From Pseudomonas serboccidentalis (lineage in GTDB: Bacteria > Pseudomonadota > Gammaproteobacteria > Pseudomonadales > Pseudomonadaceae), in assembly GCF_028830055.1 (NCBI RefSeq), contig NZ_CP101655.1, positions 2,312,051-2,376,050 on the forward strand: a stretch of 64,000 nucleotides of DNA. Reading direction: 5' to 3'. The position numbers and the translations under genes are program-made. The notes under the pieces are model-generated. The model was not told the DNA's origin, made no database searches, and worked only from the letters and a program-made list of their open reading frames with translations. This document shows positions 55,772 through 63,960 of this stretch, piece after piece (position 1 is the stretch's first letter; each line of letters opens with the position of its first letter).

Positions 55772-57213
55772 CAGTGAGCTCCAACGACAGCGATCTGGGC
55801 GGCGGCTTCGGCTTCAGCCGGGTTCGAGGCGCGCACGGTGCGCCAGACGTTGTAAGCCATCAGGAACATGCCGCTGGCGAAGAATGCACCGCCCAGGGCA
55901 CGGACGATGTAGCCCGGGTGGCTGGCCTGCAGCGCTTCGACGAACGAGTAGGTAAGGGTGCCGTCATCGTTGATTGCACGCCACATCAGGCCCTGAGTGA
56001 TGCCGTTGACCCACATCGACGCGATGTACAGTACGGTGCCGATGGTGGCGAGCCAGAAGTGCGCGTTGATCAGGCCGACGCTGTGCATCTGCGCACGACC
56101 GAACAGTTTCGGGATCATGTGGTAGACCGCGCCGATCGAGATCATCGCCACCCAGCCCAGAGCGCCGGCGTGTACGTGGCCGATGGTCCAGTCGGTGTAG
56201 TGCGAGAGCGAGTTGACGGTCTTGATCGCCATCATCGGACCTTCGAAGGTCGACATGCCGTAGAACGCCAGGGAAACCACGAGGAAGCGCAGGATCGGGT
56301 CGGTGCGCAGCTTATGCCAGGCGCCCGAGAGGGTCATCATGCCGTTGATCATGCCGCCCCAGCTCGGTGCCAGCAGGATGATCGACATTGCCATGCCCAG
56401 CGATTGTGCCCAGTCCGGCAGTGCGGTGTAGTGCAGGTGGTGCGGGCCGGCCCAGATGTACAGGGTGATCAGTGCCCAGAAGTGCACGATCGACAGGCGA
56501 TAGGAGTAGATCGGACGTTCGGCCTGTTTCGGCACGAAGTAGTACATCATCCCCAGGAAGCCGGTGGTCAGGAAGAAACCCACGGCGTTGTGGCCGTACC
56601 ACCACTGGATCATCGCATCGGTCGCGCCCGAGTAGGCGGAGTAGGACTTGAAGAGGCTGACCGGCAAGGACGCGTGGTTGACGATGTGCAGCATCGCGGT
56701 CACGACGATGAATGCGCCGTAGAACCAGTTACCGACGTAGATGTGCTTGGTCTTGCGCTTGGTGATGGTACCGAAGAACACCAGCCCGTAGGAGACCCAG
56801 ACAATGGCCAGCAGAATCGCGAGTGGCCATTCCAGTTCGGCGTATTCCTTGGTGGTGGTGTAACCCAGCGGCAAGGTGATGATTGCGCCGACTATGACCG
56901 CTTGCCAGCCCCAGAAGGTGAAGGCGGCGAGGCTGTCGGAGATCAGTCGCGTCTGGCAGGTTCGCTGCACGACATAGTAGGAAGTGGCAAACAGTGCACA
57001 ACCACCGAAGGCGAAAATCACCAGGTTTGTGTGCAACGGGCGCAGGCGTCCAAAGCTCGTCCACGGCAGACCGAAGTTCAACTCCGGCCAGACCAGTTGC
57101 GAGGCGATGAAGACACCGAGCCCCATGCCAAGGATCCCCCAGACCACCGTCATGATGGCGAACTGGCGGACTACCTTATAGTTATAAGCAGTCGGACTGA
57201 TTGCTGTGCTCAT
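55771..57213 (-). CDS. ccoN1: cbb3 oxidase catalytic subunit I (operon 1)
   Basis: 480 residues, about 12 membrane helices. Haem-copper ligands are visible in [37 protein letters not shown] and [15 protein letters not shown]. It reduces oxygen to water at low oxygen and pumps protons. First gene of ccoNOQP-1, nearest to ccoG as in P. aeruginosa, where this operon is the more constitutive one. Confidence 0.97.
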   Translation of the reverse strand: MSTAISPTAYNYKVVRQFAIMTVVWGILGMGLGVFIASQLVWPELNFGLPWTSFGRLRPLHTNLVIFAFGGCALFATSYYVVQRTCQTRLISDSLAAFTFWGWQAVIVGAIITLPLGYTTTKEYAELEWPLAILLAIVWVSYGLVFFGTITKRKTKHIYVGNWFYGAFIVVTAMLHIVNHASLPVSLFKSYSAYSGATDAMIQWWYGHNAVGFFLTTGFLGMMYYFVPKQAERPIYSYRLSIVHFWALITLYIWAGPHHLHYTALPDWAQSLGMAMSIILLAPSWGGMINGMMTLSGAWHKLRTDPILRFLVVSLAFYGMSTFEGPMMAIKTVNSLSHYTDWTIGHVHAGALGWVAMISIGAVYHMIPKLFGRAQMHSVGLINAHFWLATIGTVLYIASMWVNGITQGLMWRAINDDGTLTYSFVEALQASHPGYIVRALGGAFFASGMFLMAYNVWRTVRASNPAEAEAAAQIAVVGAH

Positions 57214-57297
57214 TCTAAGGTTCCACGGTTTAGGTGTTTTATTAGGATTAAAATCGGCCGCAAGTATGCAGAGAGCAAGGGGTCATTGCAACGCGCC

Positions 57298-57311
57298 ATG
57301 ACCTGGGTCAA
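57298..57311. promoter_or_regulatory. Weak ANR-like palindrome before ccoN1
   Basis: ATGAC-CTGG-GTCAA, 85 bases before ccoN1. It keeps the N4 spacing and TGAC/GTCA symmetry but departs from TTGAT/ATCAA. No gene is evident in 57214-57712. Confidence 0.35.
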
Positions 57312-57640
57312 TGCTTTCCAACGCTGATTCTGCGGCCTTTCCATACGCCGCGTAAGGACAAAATTGGCCTCGGACAAAATGTCGCAGCGGACGAAAAAAG
57401 CGAGGGGTTCAGGTCAGTTGTAACGGGGTGTGTTCGAACGCAGTGATCGGGTGACGGACGGTCATTGGCGCGACAGCCGGTATCTACCGGGCTTTGCGCC
57501 CTGTCAGTCAGGCGATTTGTCGAACACATCGCTCAAGGTCGACCTGCAACCGGCACGGGCCAGTCCGCATCGTGCAAGCGTAGACCCGAATCGGGGGATC
57601 CGAAAGGAGAGGGTGTGACGGGGTGCGACAAAAAGAAGCA

Positions 57641-57745
57641 GCTGCGAGCTGAAAGCTGCAAGCGACAAGATGGTTCAAGTCGCCTGCAGGTTTGTATACA
57701 GTTTTGTTGATTTTACTTGGAGTTTTCAGCTTGAAGCTTGTCGCT
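57641..57745. repeat. AGCTGCAAGC-type repeat overlapping the ccoP2 3' end
   Basis: GAGCTGAAAGCTGCAAGCGA and a related inverted copy TTCAGCTTGAAGCTTGTCGC about 60 bases on, a short repeat type common after Pseudomonas genes. The second copy encodes the last residues of CcoP2 (KLQAENSK). Confidence 0.5.
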
Positions 57746-58669
57746 CAATTGATCACTATCTTTTGAAAGGCTGTATACATATGCGGCGAGCAATTGCACT
57801 TTATCGTTGCCCAGCAGTTCGTTCTGCGCCGGCATGTGACCCTGGCGGCCATGGCGGATGGTCTGCTCAAGCTGCGTCAGGCTGGTGCCATAGATAAATC
57901 CGGCCGGGTGCGTCAGATTCGGCGCCCCCATGGCTTCAGTGCCTTGCCCGGTTGCGCCATGACAGGCGATGCAGGTGGTGCTGAACGCTTGCTGTCCGGC
58001 TTGCAGGTCCGCCTTGCTGTCGGCGGGCAGCGGCAGGCCGGCCAGCTCGTGACGCACATACGCCGCGACGTTCTTCACGCCCGCCTCACCGAGCACTTCG
58101 CCCCAGGCCGGCATCGCCGCCATCCGTCCACCCATGATGGTGGTCTTGATGGTCTCGGCACTGCCGCCCCAACGCCAGTCCTTGTCGGCCAGGTTAGGGA
58201 AACCGAAGGCGCCCTTGGCGTCGGAGCCGTGGCACACCGAGCAGTTGGAGGCGAACAGCCGGCCACCCATTTTCAGCGCCTGCGGATCCTTCGCCACTTC
58301 TTCCACCGGCATGGCGGCGAACTTGGCGAAGATCGGTCCGAATTTGGCGTCGGCCTTGTTCATTTCCTTTTCCCACTCGTGGACGCCGGTCCAGCCGTCC
58401 TCGTAGCCGGGCAGGACACCTTTCCAGTTGCCCAGGCCCGGATACAGGATCAGGTAGCCCACGGAGAACACCAGCGTGCCGGCGAACAGCATGAACCACC
58501 ACTGCGGCAGCGGGTTGTCGTACTCCTCGATGCCGTCGAAGCTGTGGCCCATGGTCTGATCGACGCTGCCCTTGGTCTCGCCCCGGCGGGTGCCGATCAG
58601 CAGCCATGTCAGGCCGATCAGGCTGCCGATGGTCAGTACGCAGATCCACGTACTCCAGAAGGTGGTCAT
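57713..58669 (-). CDS. ccoP2: cbb3 oxidase subunit III, dihaem cytochrome c (operon 2)
   Basis: 318 residues, closely similar to ccoP1: two membrane helices, CSVCHGS and CIACHGA haem sites, MPAWGEV and GHMPAQ ligands. The linker after PGYEDG lacks the insertion of CcoP1. The C-terminus is read from a repeat. Confidence 0.95.
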   Translation of the reverse strand: MTTFWSTWICVLTIGSLIGLTWLLIGTRRGETKGSVDQTMGHSFDGIEEYDNPLPQWWFMLFAGTLVFSVGYLILYPGLGNWKGVLPGYEDGWTGVHEWEKEMNKADAKFGPIFAKFAAMPVEEVAKDPQALKMGGRLFASNCSVCHGSDAKGAFGFPNLADKDWRWGGSAETIKTTIMGGRMAAMPAWGEVLGEAGVKNVAAYVRHELAGLPLPADSKADLQAGQQAFSTTCIACHGATGQGTEAMGAPNLTHPAGFIYGTSLTQLEQTIRHGRQGHMPAQNELLGNDKVQLLAAYVYSLSKDSDQLSDKLQAENSK

Positions 58670-58863
58670 GGCCGGGTACTCCTTGTCTCAGATGCTGGGG
58701 TAGTGTCGGGTTGCGGCTCGTCGGCGAACGGCAGCAGGCGCGCTTCGGCGAACTCCGGGGTACGCTTGCGGTTGAACACCCATAGGGTCAAACCGACGAA
58801 GGCGACGAACACCACGACGGTGCCGAGGCCGCGAATCAGGCCTGCACTCATTTCAATGACCAT
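58666..58863 (-). CDS. ccoQ2: cbb3 oxidase small subunit CcoQ (operon 2)
   Basis: 65 residues from 58863 (or 61 from the second ATG at 58851). Membrane helix [19 protein letters not shown], then [19 protein letters not shown]. Overlaps ccoP2 by 4 bases. Confidence 0.92.
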   Translation of the reverse strand: MVIEMSAGLIRGLGTVVVFVAFVGLTLWVFNRKRTPEFAEARLLPFADEPQPDTTPASETRSTRP

Positions 58864-58866
58864 GGC

Positions 58867-59475
58867 TCACCTCTTGCTCTTGATCGCAGTGCCGAGCACT
58901 TGCAGGTAGGAGACGAGGGCGTCCATTTCGGTCTTGCCCTTGAGGCTGGCCACCGCGCCGCTGATGTCGTCGTCGGTGTACGGCACGCCGAGGGTGCGCA
59001 TGGTCTTGAGCTTGGTTTCGGTGTGGCTGCTGTCGACCGCTTGCGTCACCAGCCACGGGTAGGCCGGCATTTTCGATTCCGGCACGACGTTGCGCGGGTT
59101 GTACAAGTGCGCGCGGTGCCAGTCATCCGAGTAGCGCGCGCCGACCCGGGCCAGGTCCGGACCGGTACGCTTGGAGCCCCACAGGAACGGGTGATCCCAG
59201 ACGCTTTCACCGGCCACCGAGTAGTGCCCGTAGCGTTCGGTTTCGGCACGGAACGGCCGGATCATCTGCGAGTGGCAACCGACGCAGCCTTCGCGGATGT
59301 AGATGTCGCGGCCTTCCAGTTGCAGCGCGGTGTAGGGCTTCATGCCTTCCACCGGTTTGTTGGTGACGTCCTGGAAGAACAGCGGGACGATCTGGGTCAG
59401 GCCGCCGATGCTCACGGCGAACACCATCAGCAGCATCAGCAGGCCGACGTTCTTTTCAATCGTTTCGTGTTTCAT
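58867..59475 (-). CDS. ccoO2: cbb3 oxidase subunit II, monohaem cytochrome c (operon 2)
   Basis: 202 residues, same length as CcoO1 with haem site [15 protein letters not shown] at 59475 follows GAGGAG; an upstream in-frame ATG at 59514 lies within ccoN2 and is not preferred. 10 bases after ccoN2. Confidence 0.96.
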   Translation of the reverse strand: MKHETIEKNVGLLMLLMVFAVSIGGLTQIVPLFFQDVTNKPVEGMKPYTALQLEGRDIYIREGCVGCHSQMIRPFRAETERYGHYSVAGESVWDHPFLWGSKRTGPDLARVGARYSDDWHRAHLYNPRNVVPESKMPAYPWLVTQAVDSSHTETKLKTMRTLGVPYTDDDISGAVASLKGKTEMDALVSYLQVLGTAIKSKR

Positions 59476-59485
59476 GGCGGACTCC

Positions 59486-60910
59486 TCAGGCCATCTGCGC
59501 GGCAGCAACGACATCAGCAGGCTGCGAGGCCCGCACGGTGCGCCAGGTGTTGTAAGCCATCAGGAACATGCCGCTGAGGAAGATCGCGCCGCCCACCAGT
59601 CGCACGATGAAGCCTGGGTGGCTGGCCACCAGGGTTTCGACGAAGGAGTAGGTCAGCGTGCCGTCCTCGTTCACTGCGCGCCACATCAGGCCCTGAGCGA
59701 TGCCGTTGACCCACATCGACGCGATGTACAGCACGGTGCCGATGGTCGCGAGCCAGAAGTGCGCGTTGATCAGGCCGATGCTGTGCATCTGCTCTTTGCC
59801 GAAGACTTTCGGGATCATGTGGTACAGCGCGCCGATGGAAATCATCGCCACCCAACCCAGAGCGCCGGCGTGCACGTGGCCGATGGTCCAGTCGGTGTAG
59901 TGGGAGAGGGCGTTGACGGTCTTGATCGCCATCATCGGACCTTCGAAGGTCGACATGCCGTAGAACGCCAGCGACACCACGAGGAAACGCAGGATCGGGT
60001 CGCTGCGCAACTTATGCCAGGCGCCCGAGAGGGTCATCATGCCGTTGATCATGCCGCCCCAGCTCGGTGCCAGCAGAATCAGCGACATCACCATGCCCAG
60101 CGACTGCGCCCAGTCCGGCAGCGCGGTGTAGTGCAAGTGGTGCGGGCCGGCCCAGATGTACAGGGTGATCAAAGCCCAGAAGTGCACGATCGACAGGCGA
60201 TACGAATACACCGGACGTTCGGCCTGCTTCGGCACGAAGTAGTACATCATCCCGAGGAAACCGGCGGTGAGGAAGAAACCCACGGCGTTGTGGCCGTACC
60301 ACCATTGCACCATCGCGTCGGTTGCACCGGCGTACACCGAGTAGGACTTGGTGAAACTCACTGGCAATTCAAGGTTGTTGACGATGTGCAGGATCGCTAC
60401 GGTGATGATGAACGCGCCGAAGAACCAGTTGCCCACATAGATGTGCTTGGTTTTGCGCTGCATGATCGTGCCGAAGAACACGATGGCGTAGGCGACCCAG
60501 ACGATGGTGATCAGGATGTCGATCGGCCATTCCAGCTCGGCGTATTCCTTGGAACTGGTGTAGCCCAGTGGCAGGCTGATCGCCGCCAGGAGGATCACCA
60601 GTTGCCAGCCCCAGAAGCAGAACGCGGCGATTTTTGGCGCGAACAGCTGCGTCTGGCAGGTGCGCTGCACCGAGTAGAACGAACTGGCGAACAGCGCACA
60701 GCCACCGAACGCGAAGATCACCGCGTTGGTGTGCAGCGGGCGCAGACGGCCGAAACTGGTCCATGGCAAATTGAAGTTGAGTTCAGGCCAGACCAATTGG
60801 GCGGCGAGAAAAACCCCGAGCCCCATGCCGACGATGCCCCACACCACCGTCATAATGGCGAATTGGCGGACCACCTTGTAGTTGTAGGCGGTACTGATAG
60901 AAGTGTTCAT
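59486..60910 (-). CDS. ccoN2: cbb3 oxidase catalytic subunit I (operon 2)
   Basis: 474 residues, about 12 helices, same histidine motifs as CcoN1 ([35 protein letters not shown]). By position it is the equivalent of the P. aeruginosa ANR-induced operon, and an ANR box lies 120 bases upstream. It differs from CcoN1 mainly at the N-terminus, the [17 protein letters not shown] region and the C-terminus. Confidence 0.97.
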   Translation of the reverse strand: MNTSISTAYNYKVVRQFAIMTVVWGIVGMGLGVFLAAQLVWPELNFNLPWTSFGRLRPLHTNAVIFAFGGCALFASSFYSVQRTCQTQLFAPKIAAFCFWGWQLVILLAAISLPLGYTSSKEYAELEWPIDILITIVWVAYAIVFFGTIMQRKTKHIYVGNWFFGAFIITVAILHIVNNLELPVSFTKSYSVYAGATDAMVQWWYGHNAVGFFLTAGFLGMMYYFVPKQAERPVYSYRLSIVHFWALITLYIWAGPHHLHYTALPDWAQSLGMVMSLILLAPSWGGMINGMMTLSGAWHKLRSDPILRFLVVSLAFYGMSTFEGPMMAIKTVNALSHYTDWTIGHVHAGALGWVAMISIGALYHMIPKVFGKEQMHSIGLINAHFWLATIGTVLYIASMWVNGIAQGLMWRAVNEDGTLTYSFVETLVASHPGFIVRLVGGAIFLSGMFLMAYNTWRTVRASQPADVVAAAQMA

Positions 60911-61004
60911 GGTTCCCCATCCACGGTTCAGCCGAAGTGAGCGCGCGCGAGAACGCCGCGAATCCTTCGTCTGGAGTTATAGGCAGACTAAAAGCGAGGC
61001 AAGC

Positions 61005-61682
61005 ATGGACAAACAGCACAAGGCCAGTATTGACGGGGATCAATGGGCGCAGTGTGTGCGTGATCATGGGTGGCTTTGGGATGCCGCGTCGGGCGAGGCT
61101 GCGGCGACGTTGATCCTGGCCCACGGTGCTGGTGCGCCGATGGATAGCGACTGGATGAACGATATGGCTGGGCGCCTTGCCGGGCTTGGTATCAACGTGT
61201 TGCGGTTTGAGTTTCCGTATATGGCGCAGCGGCGGGTGGATGGGGTGAAGCGGCCGCCGAATCCTGCTGGGAAATTGCAAGAATGCTGGCGTGAGGTTTA
61301 TGCCGAGGTGCGGCGTCATGTCACTGGGGTTTTGGCCATTGGCGGCAAGTCGATGGGCGGGCGGATGGCGAGTTTGGTGGCGGATGAGTTGGGTGTTGAT
61401 GCGATGGTGTGTCTGGGGTATCCGTTTTATGCGGTGGGGAAGCCGGAGAGGCCTCGGGTTGAGCATTTGGCGGGTTTGCGGACTCGGGCTTTGATTGTGC
61501 AGGGGGAGCGGGATGCGTTGGGCAATCGCGAGGCTGTCGAGGCTTACACGTTATCGCCTGAGATTGAGGTGTTTTGGTTGGCGGCTGGGGATCATGATTT
61601 GAAGCCTTTGAAGGTTTCGGGGTTTACGCATGAGGAGCATTTGGCCCGTGCGGCTGGGCGTGTGGCTGGGTTTCTTCGGTGA
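61005..61682 (+). CDS. Alpha/beta-hydrolase family protein
   Basis: 225 residues, cytoplasmic. Oxyanion region LILAHGAGAPMDSDWM near 41, nucleophile elbow IGGKSMGGRMAS (G-K-S-M-G, Ser near 115), acid in VQGERDALGN, and histidine in AAGDHDLKP. It resembles the KANL3/Tex30-like small hydrolases (P. aeruginosa has a related gene here). ATG at 61005 has GCGAGG upstream. The first codons overlap the ANR box of divergent ccoN2. The later codons favour G- and T-ending triplets (TTG, GGG, GTT), unlike neighbouring genes. Confidence 0.83.
   Translation: MDKQHKASIDGDQWAQCVRDHGWLWDAASGEAAATLILAHGAGAPMDSDWMNDMAGRLAGLGINVLRFEFPYMAQRRVDGVKRPPNPAGKLQECWREVYAEVRRHVTGVLAIGGKSMGGRMASLVADELGVDAMVCLGYPFYAVGKPERPRVEHLAGLRTRALIVQGERDALGNREAVEAYTLSPEIEVFWLAAGDHDLKPLKVSGFTHEEHLARAAGRVAGFLR
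61030..61043. promoter_or_regulatory. ANR box of ccoN2
   Basis: TTGAC-GGGG-ATCAA, 9 of 10 consensus bases, 120 bases upstream of the ccoN2 ATG and inside the first codons of the hydrolase gene. Confidence 0.75.
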
Positions 61683-61724
61683 GGCTTCACTTGGGGTGTA
61701 TATCCGTTGCTGCGGTAACGGCGG

Positions 61725-62000
61725 CTTAGGGTTTCGCCCTGACGGCGACTCACTTTTTTTACAAACGCCTAAAAAAAGTAAGCAAAAAAACGCTTGCTCC
61801 TACGTGCGGCCCGCTCGCTGGGGCTCGGGGTTCCCTCGCTCCGGGATCCATCCGGGCGCATCGTCTACGGTTTGCTTCGCTGCACCTCCTCTCGCTGTGT
61901 TTGGCTGCGCCAAACGGTCGCTGCGCTCCCACCCCCGGATGAATCCCGGAACGAGGCCTTCCGATGTCGCCCGTGGATCAAGATCAAAAGCTGCAGCCGA
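61725..62000. repeat. Long repeat-like element with inverted arms
   Basis: Begins GGGTTTCGCCCTGACGGCGA and contains 22-nt inverted arms (61835-61856 and 61934-61955, 20 of 22 complementary) around an inner GTTTGGC-TGC-GCCAAAC hairpin (61899-61915). The composition resembles a dispersed non-coding repeat I recall from fluorescent pseudomonads. No coding sequence is supported. Confidence 0.5.
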
Positions 62001-62055
62001 GCTTGCGCTCATCCTGTTGAGTGGTGAAGAGCAGAAGCGGTGTGCTGTTGATTTC

Positions 62056-62380
62056 TGTGGGAGCTGGCCTGCCAGCGATGGCGGCCTACGAGCCGACCAA
62101 TCTCTAACTGACCCCACCCATTCCCACTGTAGGAGTGAGCCTGCTCGCGATGGCGGCCTGCCAGCCGCCCCATTTCTACTGGGTGTACCCAATCCAACTG
62201 TGGGAGCTGGCCTGCCAGCGAAGGCGACCTGCCAGCCGACCAATCTCTGCCGGATGTACCCAATTCAACTGTAGGAGTGAGCCTGCTCGCGATGGCGGCC
62301 TGCCAGCCGCCCCATTTCTACTGGGTGTACCCAATCCAACTGTGGGAGCGAGCTTGCTCGCGAAAGCGGCGGACCAGACA
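62056..62380. repeat. Tandem array of five REP units, 71-nt period
   Basis: Units start at 62056, 62128, 62199, 62270 and 62341. Units alternate between the GTGGGAGCTGGCCTGCCAGC and GTAGGAGTGAGCCTGCTCGC types; unit 2 (62128-62198) and unit 4 (62270-62340) are identical over all 71 bases. All are in the same orientation. Confidence 0.92.
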
Positions 62381-62530
62381 CCATCGAAATTGAGGGCAAT
62401 TCCCGGCACTTCATGCCCTGTTTAAATTACACGAACCGTTACGCCATAAAGGCTACAACGCCTTGCGCCGTTACCTACGCCTACGCCAGAATCCGCCGGC
62501 TTACGCGGCCATGCAGTGGGCGATATCGTT

Positions 62531-62727
62531 TCCCTGTCACTGAAAAACAGTGATCGGGTTTGGTAGCCCGTCTGTAATAGCTGTATGGCGACACCGTATG
62601 CAGTCCCTTTTTGGGGGCTCGGTTTTATGGTGGTCATGCGTGGGGCTCATTCGTGAGCGCCGGGTTCCTATTGCAGCCGGTCTACCAACCCGCGTATGGC
62701 CGCCACCCTCGTTTGGTAGCGAGGGTG
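62531..62727 (+). ncRNA. Highly structured leader upstream of the DUF3077/DUF6124-like gene
   Basis: Successive plus-strand hairpins: TCACTG/CAGTGA (62537-62553); CGGG[TTTGGTAG]CCCG (62555-62570); CTGTATG/TATGCAG (near 62582-62604); GCTCA-TTCG-TGAGC (62645-62658); a GC-rich hairpin whose loop contains CTACCAA (62682-62688); and CACCCTCG[TTTGGTAG]CGAGGGTG (62704-62727). Two loops are identical and the third loop is their complement, so kissing or alternative pairing is possible. It ends 34 bases before the ATG. The function is unknown. Confidence 0.6.
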
Positions 62728-62761
62728 ATGGCTCCTTGAAATCTGCGATAGGAGTTCATCC

Positions 62762-63118
62762 ATGTTCAAAATCACACCCAACCCACCGCACACTGACCCA
62801 ATCCCCCACGACCCAGCGCTTGAGTCTCAGAAGACCAAAGAGGCAACGGATCGCGCCCTCGACTACTACCTCAGACCCGAAGCTCTGGTAGCGCCGCCCA
62901 AGACTCGTCCCATCTACCTTGTCGATCCCACACTGGATGACGAAACCCTGCTCGTCGAAGCCTGTGAATCGCTGTCCTCGGCCAAAGCCATGGCCGGCAA
63001 CATCGCCAACTCCGTGAGCGGCCCGGAGCGTCAACCGCTGCTGGCGCTGCAACAGCTGATCATGCTGAACGAGCTGCTGGTCAATCGACTGCTGGATAAG
63101 CTGCGCGTGCCCCTGTAG
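62762..63118 (+). CDS. Small DUF3077/DUF6124-like protein
   Basis: 118 residues. Opens MFKITPNPPHTDPIPHDPAL and continues EATDRALDYYLRPE, then an acidic helical C-terminal half (TLLVEACESLSSAKAMAGNI, ALQQLIMLNELLVNRLLDKL). This architecture matches a Pseudomonas-restricted family of unknown function often found in several copies. A ribosome site GATAGGAG precedes the ATG. The TAG stop and the last residues (VPL) are encoded where a REP begins. No enzymatic motif. Confidence 0.8.
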   Translation: MFKITPNPPHTDPIPHDPALESQKTKEATDRALDYYLRPEALVAPPKTRPIYLVDPTLDDETLLVEACESLSSAKAMAGNIANSVSGPERQPLLALQQLIMLNELLVNRLLDKLRVPL

Positions 63119-63160
63119 GAGTGAGCCTGTTCGCGATGGTGGCCTGCCAGGTAGCATCAA
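63112..63160. repeat. Single REP (family 2) supplying the stop of the DUF gene
   Basis: CCCTGTAGGAGTGAGCCTGT..., with the TAG as stop codon. Confidence 0.82.
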
Positions 63161-63174
63161 TTTCAGACAGGCAA

Positions 63175-63209
63175 CAAAAAGCCCGGAAGCTCTCGCTGTC
63201 CGGGCTTTC
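63175..63209. terminator. Terminator after the DUF gene
   Basis: AAAGCCCGGA-loop-TCCGGGCTTT with A- and T-rich flanks; loop AGCTCTCGCTG. Confidence 0.88.
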
Positions 63210-63312
63210 AAGATCAAAAGATCACCACCGCGGCAACTCCTGCACGGTGTCATCTTTTCGATGTACCTCGAAGGGTACTTGCCCGCAGTTGCAGCGCTCA
63301 ACCCAGCCAGTG

Positions 63313-63795
63313 TTAGTTGGCTTCAGGCGGTCTCAGCCTCGTCATGGTGAAAATCCCCTTGGGGTTCAGACGATAGCGATGACTTTTGAACACGGCCTCG
63401 AATGATCCCGTAGCAATGTCCGTTTTAGTGTCATATTTGATGCTGAGGGTCGCCGAGTCGGCGGTTACCCTAGCCATTCCGATAAAACCCGGCGGTGCAG
63501 GGATCCAATGGCTATGTCCAAATGTCAGCCCGTGGCTGAGGTTATAGGTGCCTGTGAGTGCCTCATCGGATTGGTAGGGCAGAGTCAGGGAGAAAGCAAA
63601 ATAGCTTTCATCGTCGAAATTTCCCGTTCCACCATCAATGGCCCAATACGGCTCACCCAAAAACTCGCCCTGATAGAAAGATCTGAATTTGGCTGTTTTC
63701 TGTTTACCGCCCAATCTCCATTGAAATGTGTCATCGCGCACTAGCACTAGTGGCTTTTCTTTCGGGAGAAAAATAACTTGAGTGGTCATTGTCAT
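63313..63795 (-). CDS. Hypothetical protein, 160 residues
   Basis: Not recognised. No signal peptide or membrane helix; rich in beta-forming and aromatic residues (WRLGGKQKTAKFRSFYQGEF, YFAFSLTLPYQS, TGTYNLSHGLTFGHSHWIP, SFEAVFKSHRYRLNPKG), suggesting a small beta-barrel or sandwich. Two possible ATGs (63795, 63789) follow GGCAGGT. Lower GC than its neighbours, consistent with an accessory gene. It lies between two look-alike terminators. Confidence 0.7.
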   Translation of the reverse strand: MTMTTQVIFLPKEKPLVLVRDDTFQWRLGGKQKTAKFRSFYQGEFLGEPYWAIDGGTGNFDDESYFAFSLTLPYQSDEALTGTYNLSHGLTFGHSHWIPAPPGFIGMARVTADSATLSIKYDTKTDIATGSFEAVFKSHRYRLNPKGIFTMTRLRPPEAN

Positions 63796-63909
63796 ACCTG
63801 CCTTTTCGAGTAAGAGGAGGTGTTACAACCGACTGCAATTACGGTTTCTCTTGATACCCGCTCGAACAGATGTTCGTCTACTGTCAGATCTGACAGGTAG
63901 CGCAAGCAA

Positions 63910-63944
63910 TAAAAAAACCGGAAGCTTTCGCTGCCCGGTTTTTT
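63910..63944. terminator. Bidirectional terminator upstream of the hypothetical gene
   Basis: AAAAAACCGG-loop-CCGGTTTTTT; the loop AAGCTTTCGCTGC is nearly the same as in the terminator at 63175. Confidence 0.85.
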
Positions 63945-63960
63945 GGGGAGGGACCAGCAA

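Noticed and set aside
57298..57311. Strong ANR control of ccoN1
   Set aside because: The palindrome departs from consensus in both halves; it is listed only as weak.
55774..57327. 517-codon plus-strand frame opposite ccoN1 (and a similar one opposite ccoN2)
   Set aside because: Histidine/valine-rich antisense translations typical of a membrane-protein gene; no starts or homology.
57794..58909. 371-codon plus-strand frame opposite ccoP2/ccoQ2
   Set aside because: Antisense to the cytochrome genes, whose CxxCH motifs are unambiguous.
62056..62380. CRISPR-like periodic array
   Set aside because: The spacers are not unique (units 2 and 4 are identical), repeats are REP palindromes and no cas genes are nearby.
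62550..62891. 113-codon frame covering the structured leader
   Set aside because: GTG start without a ribosome site, overlaps the DUF gene in another frame; kept only as an alternative in the leader finding.
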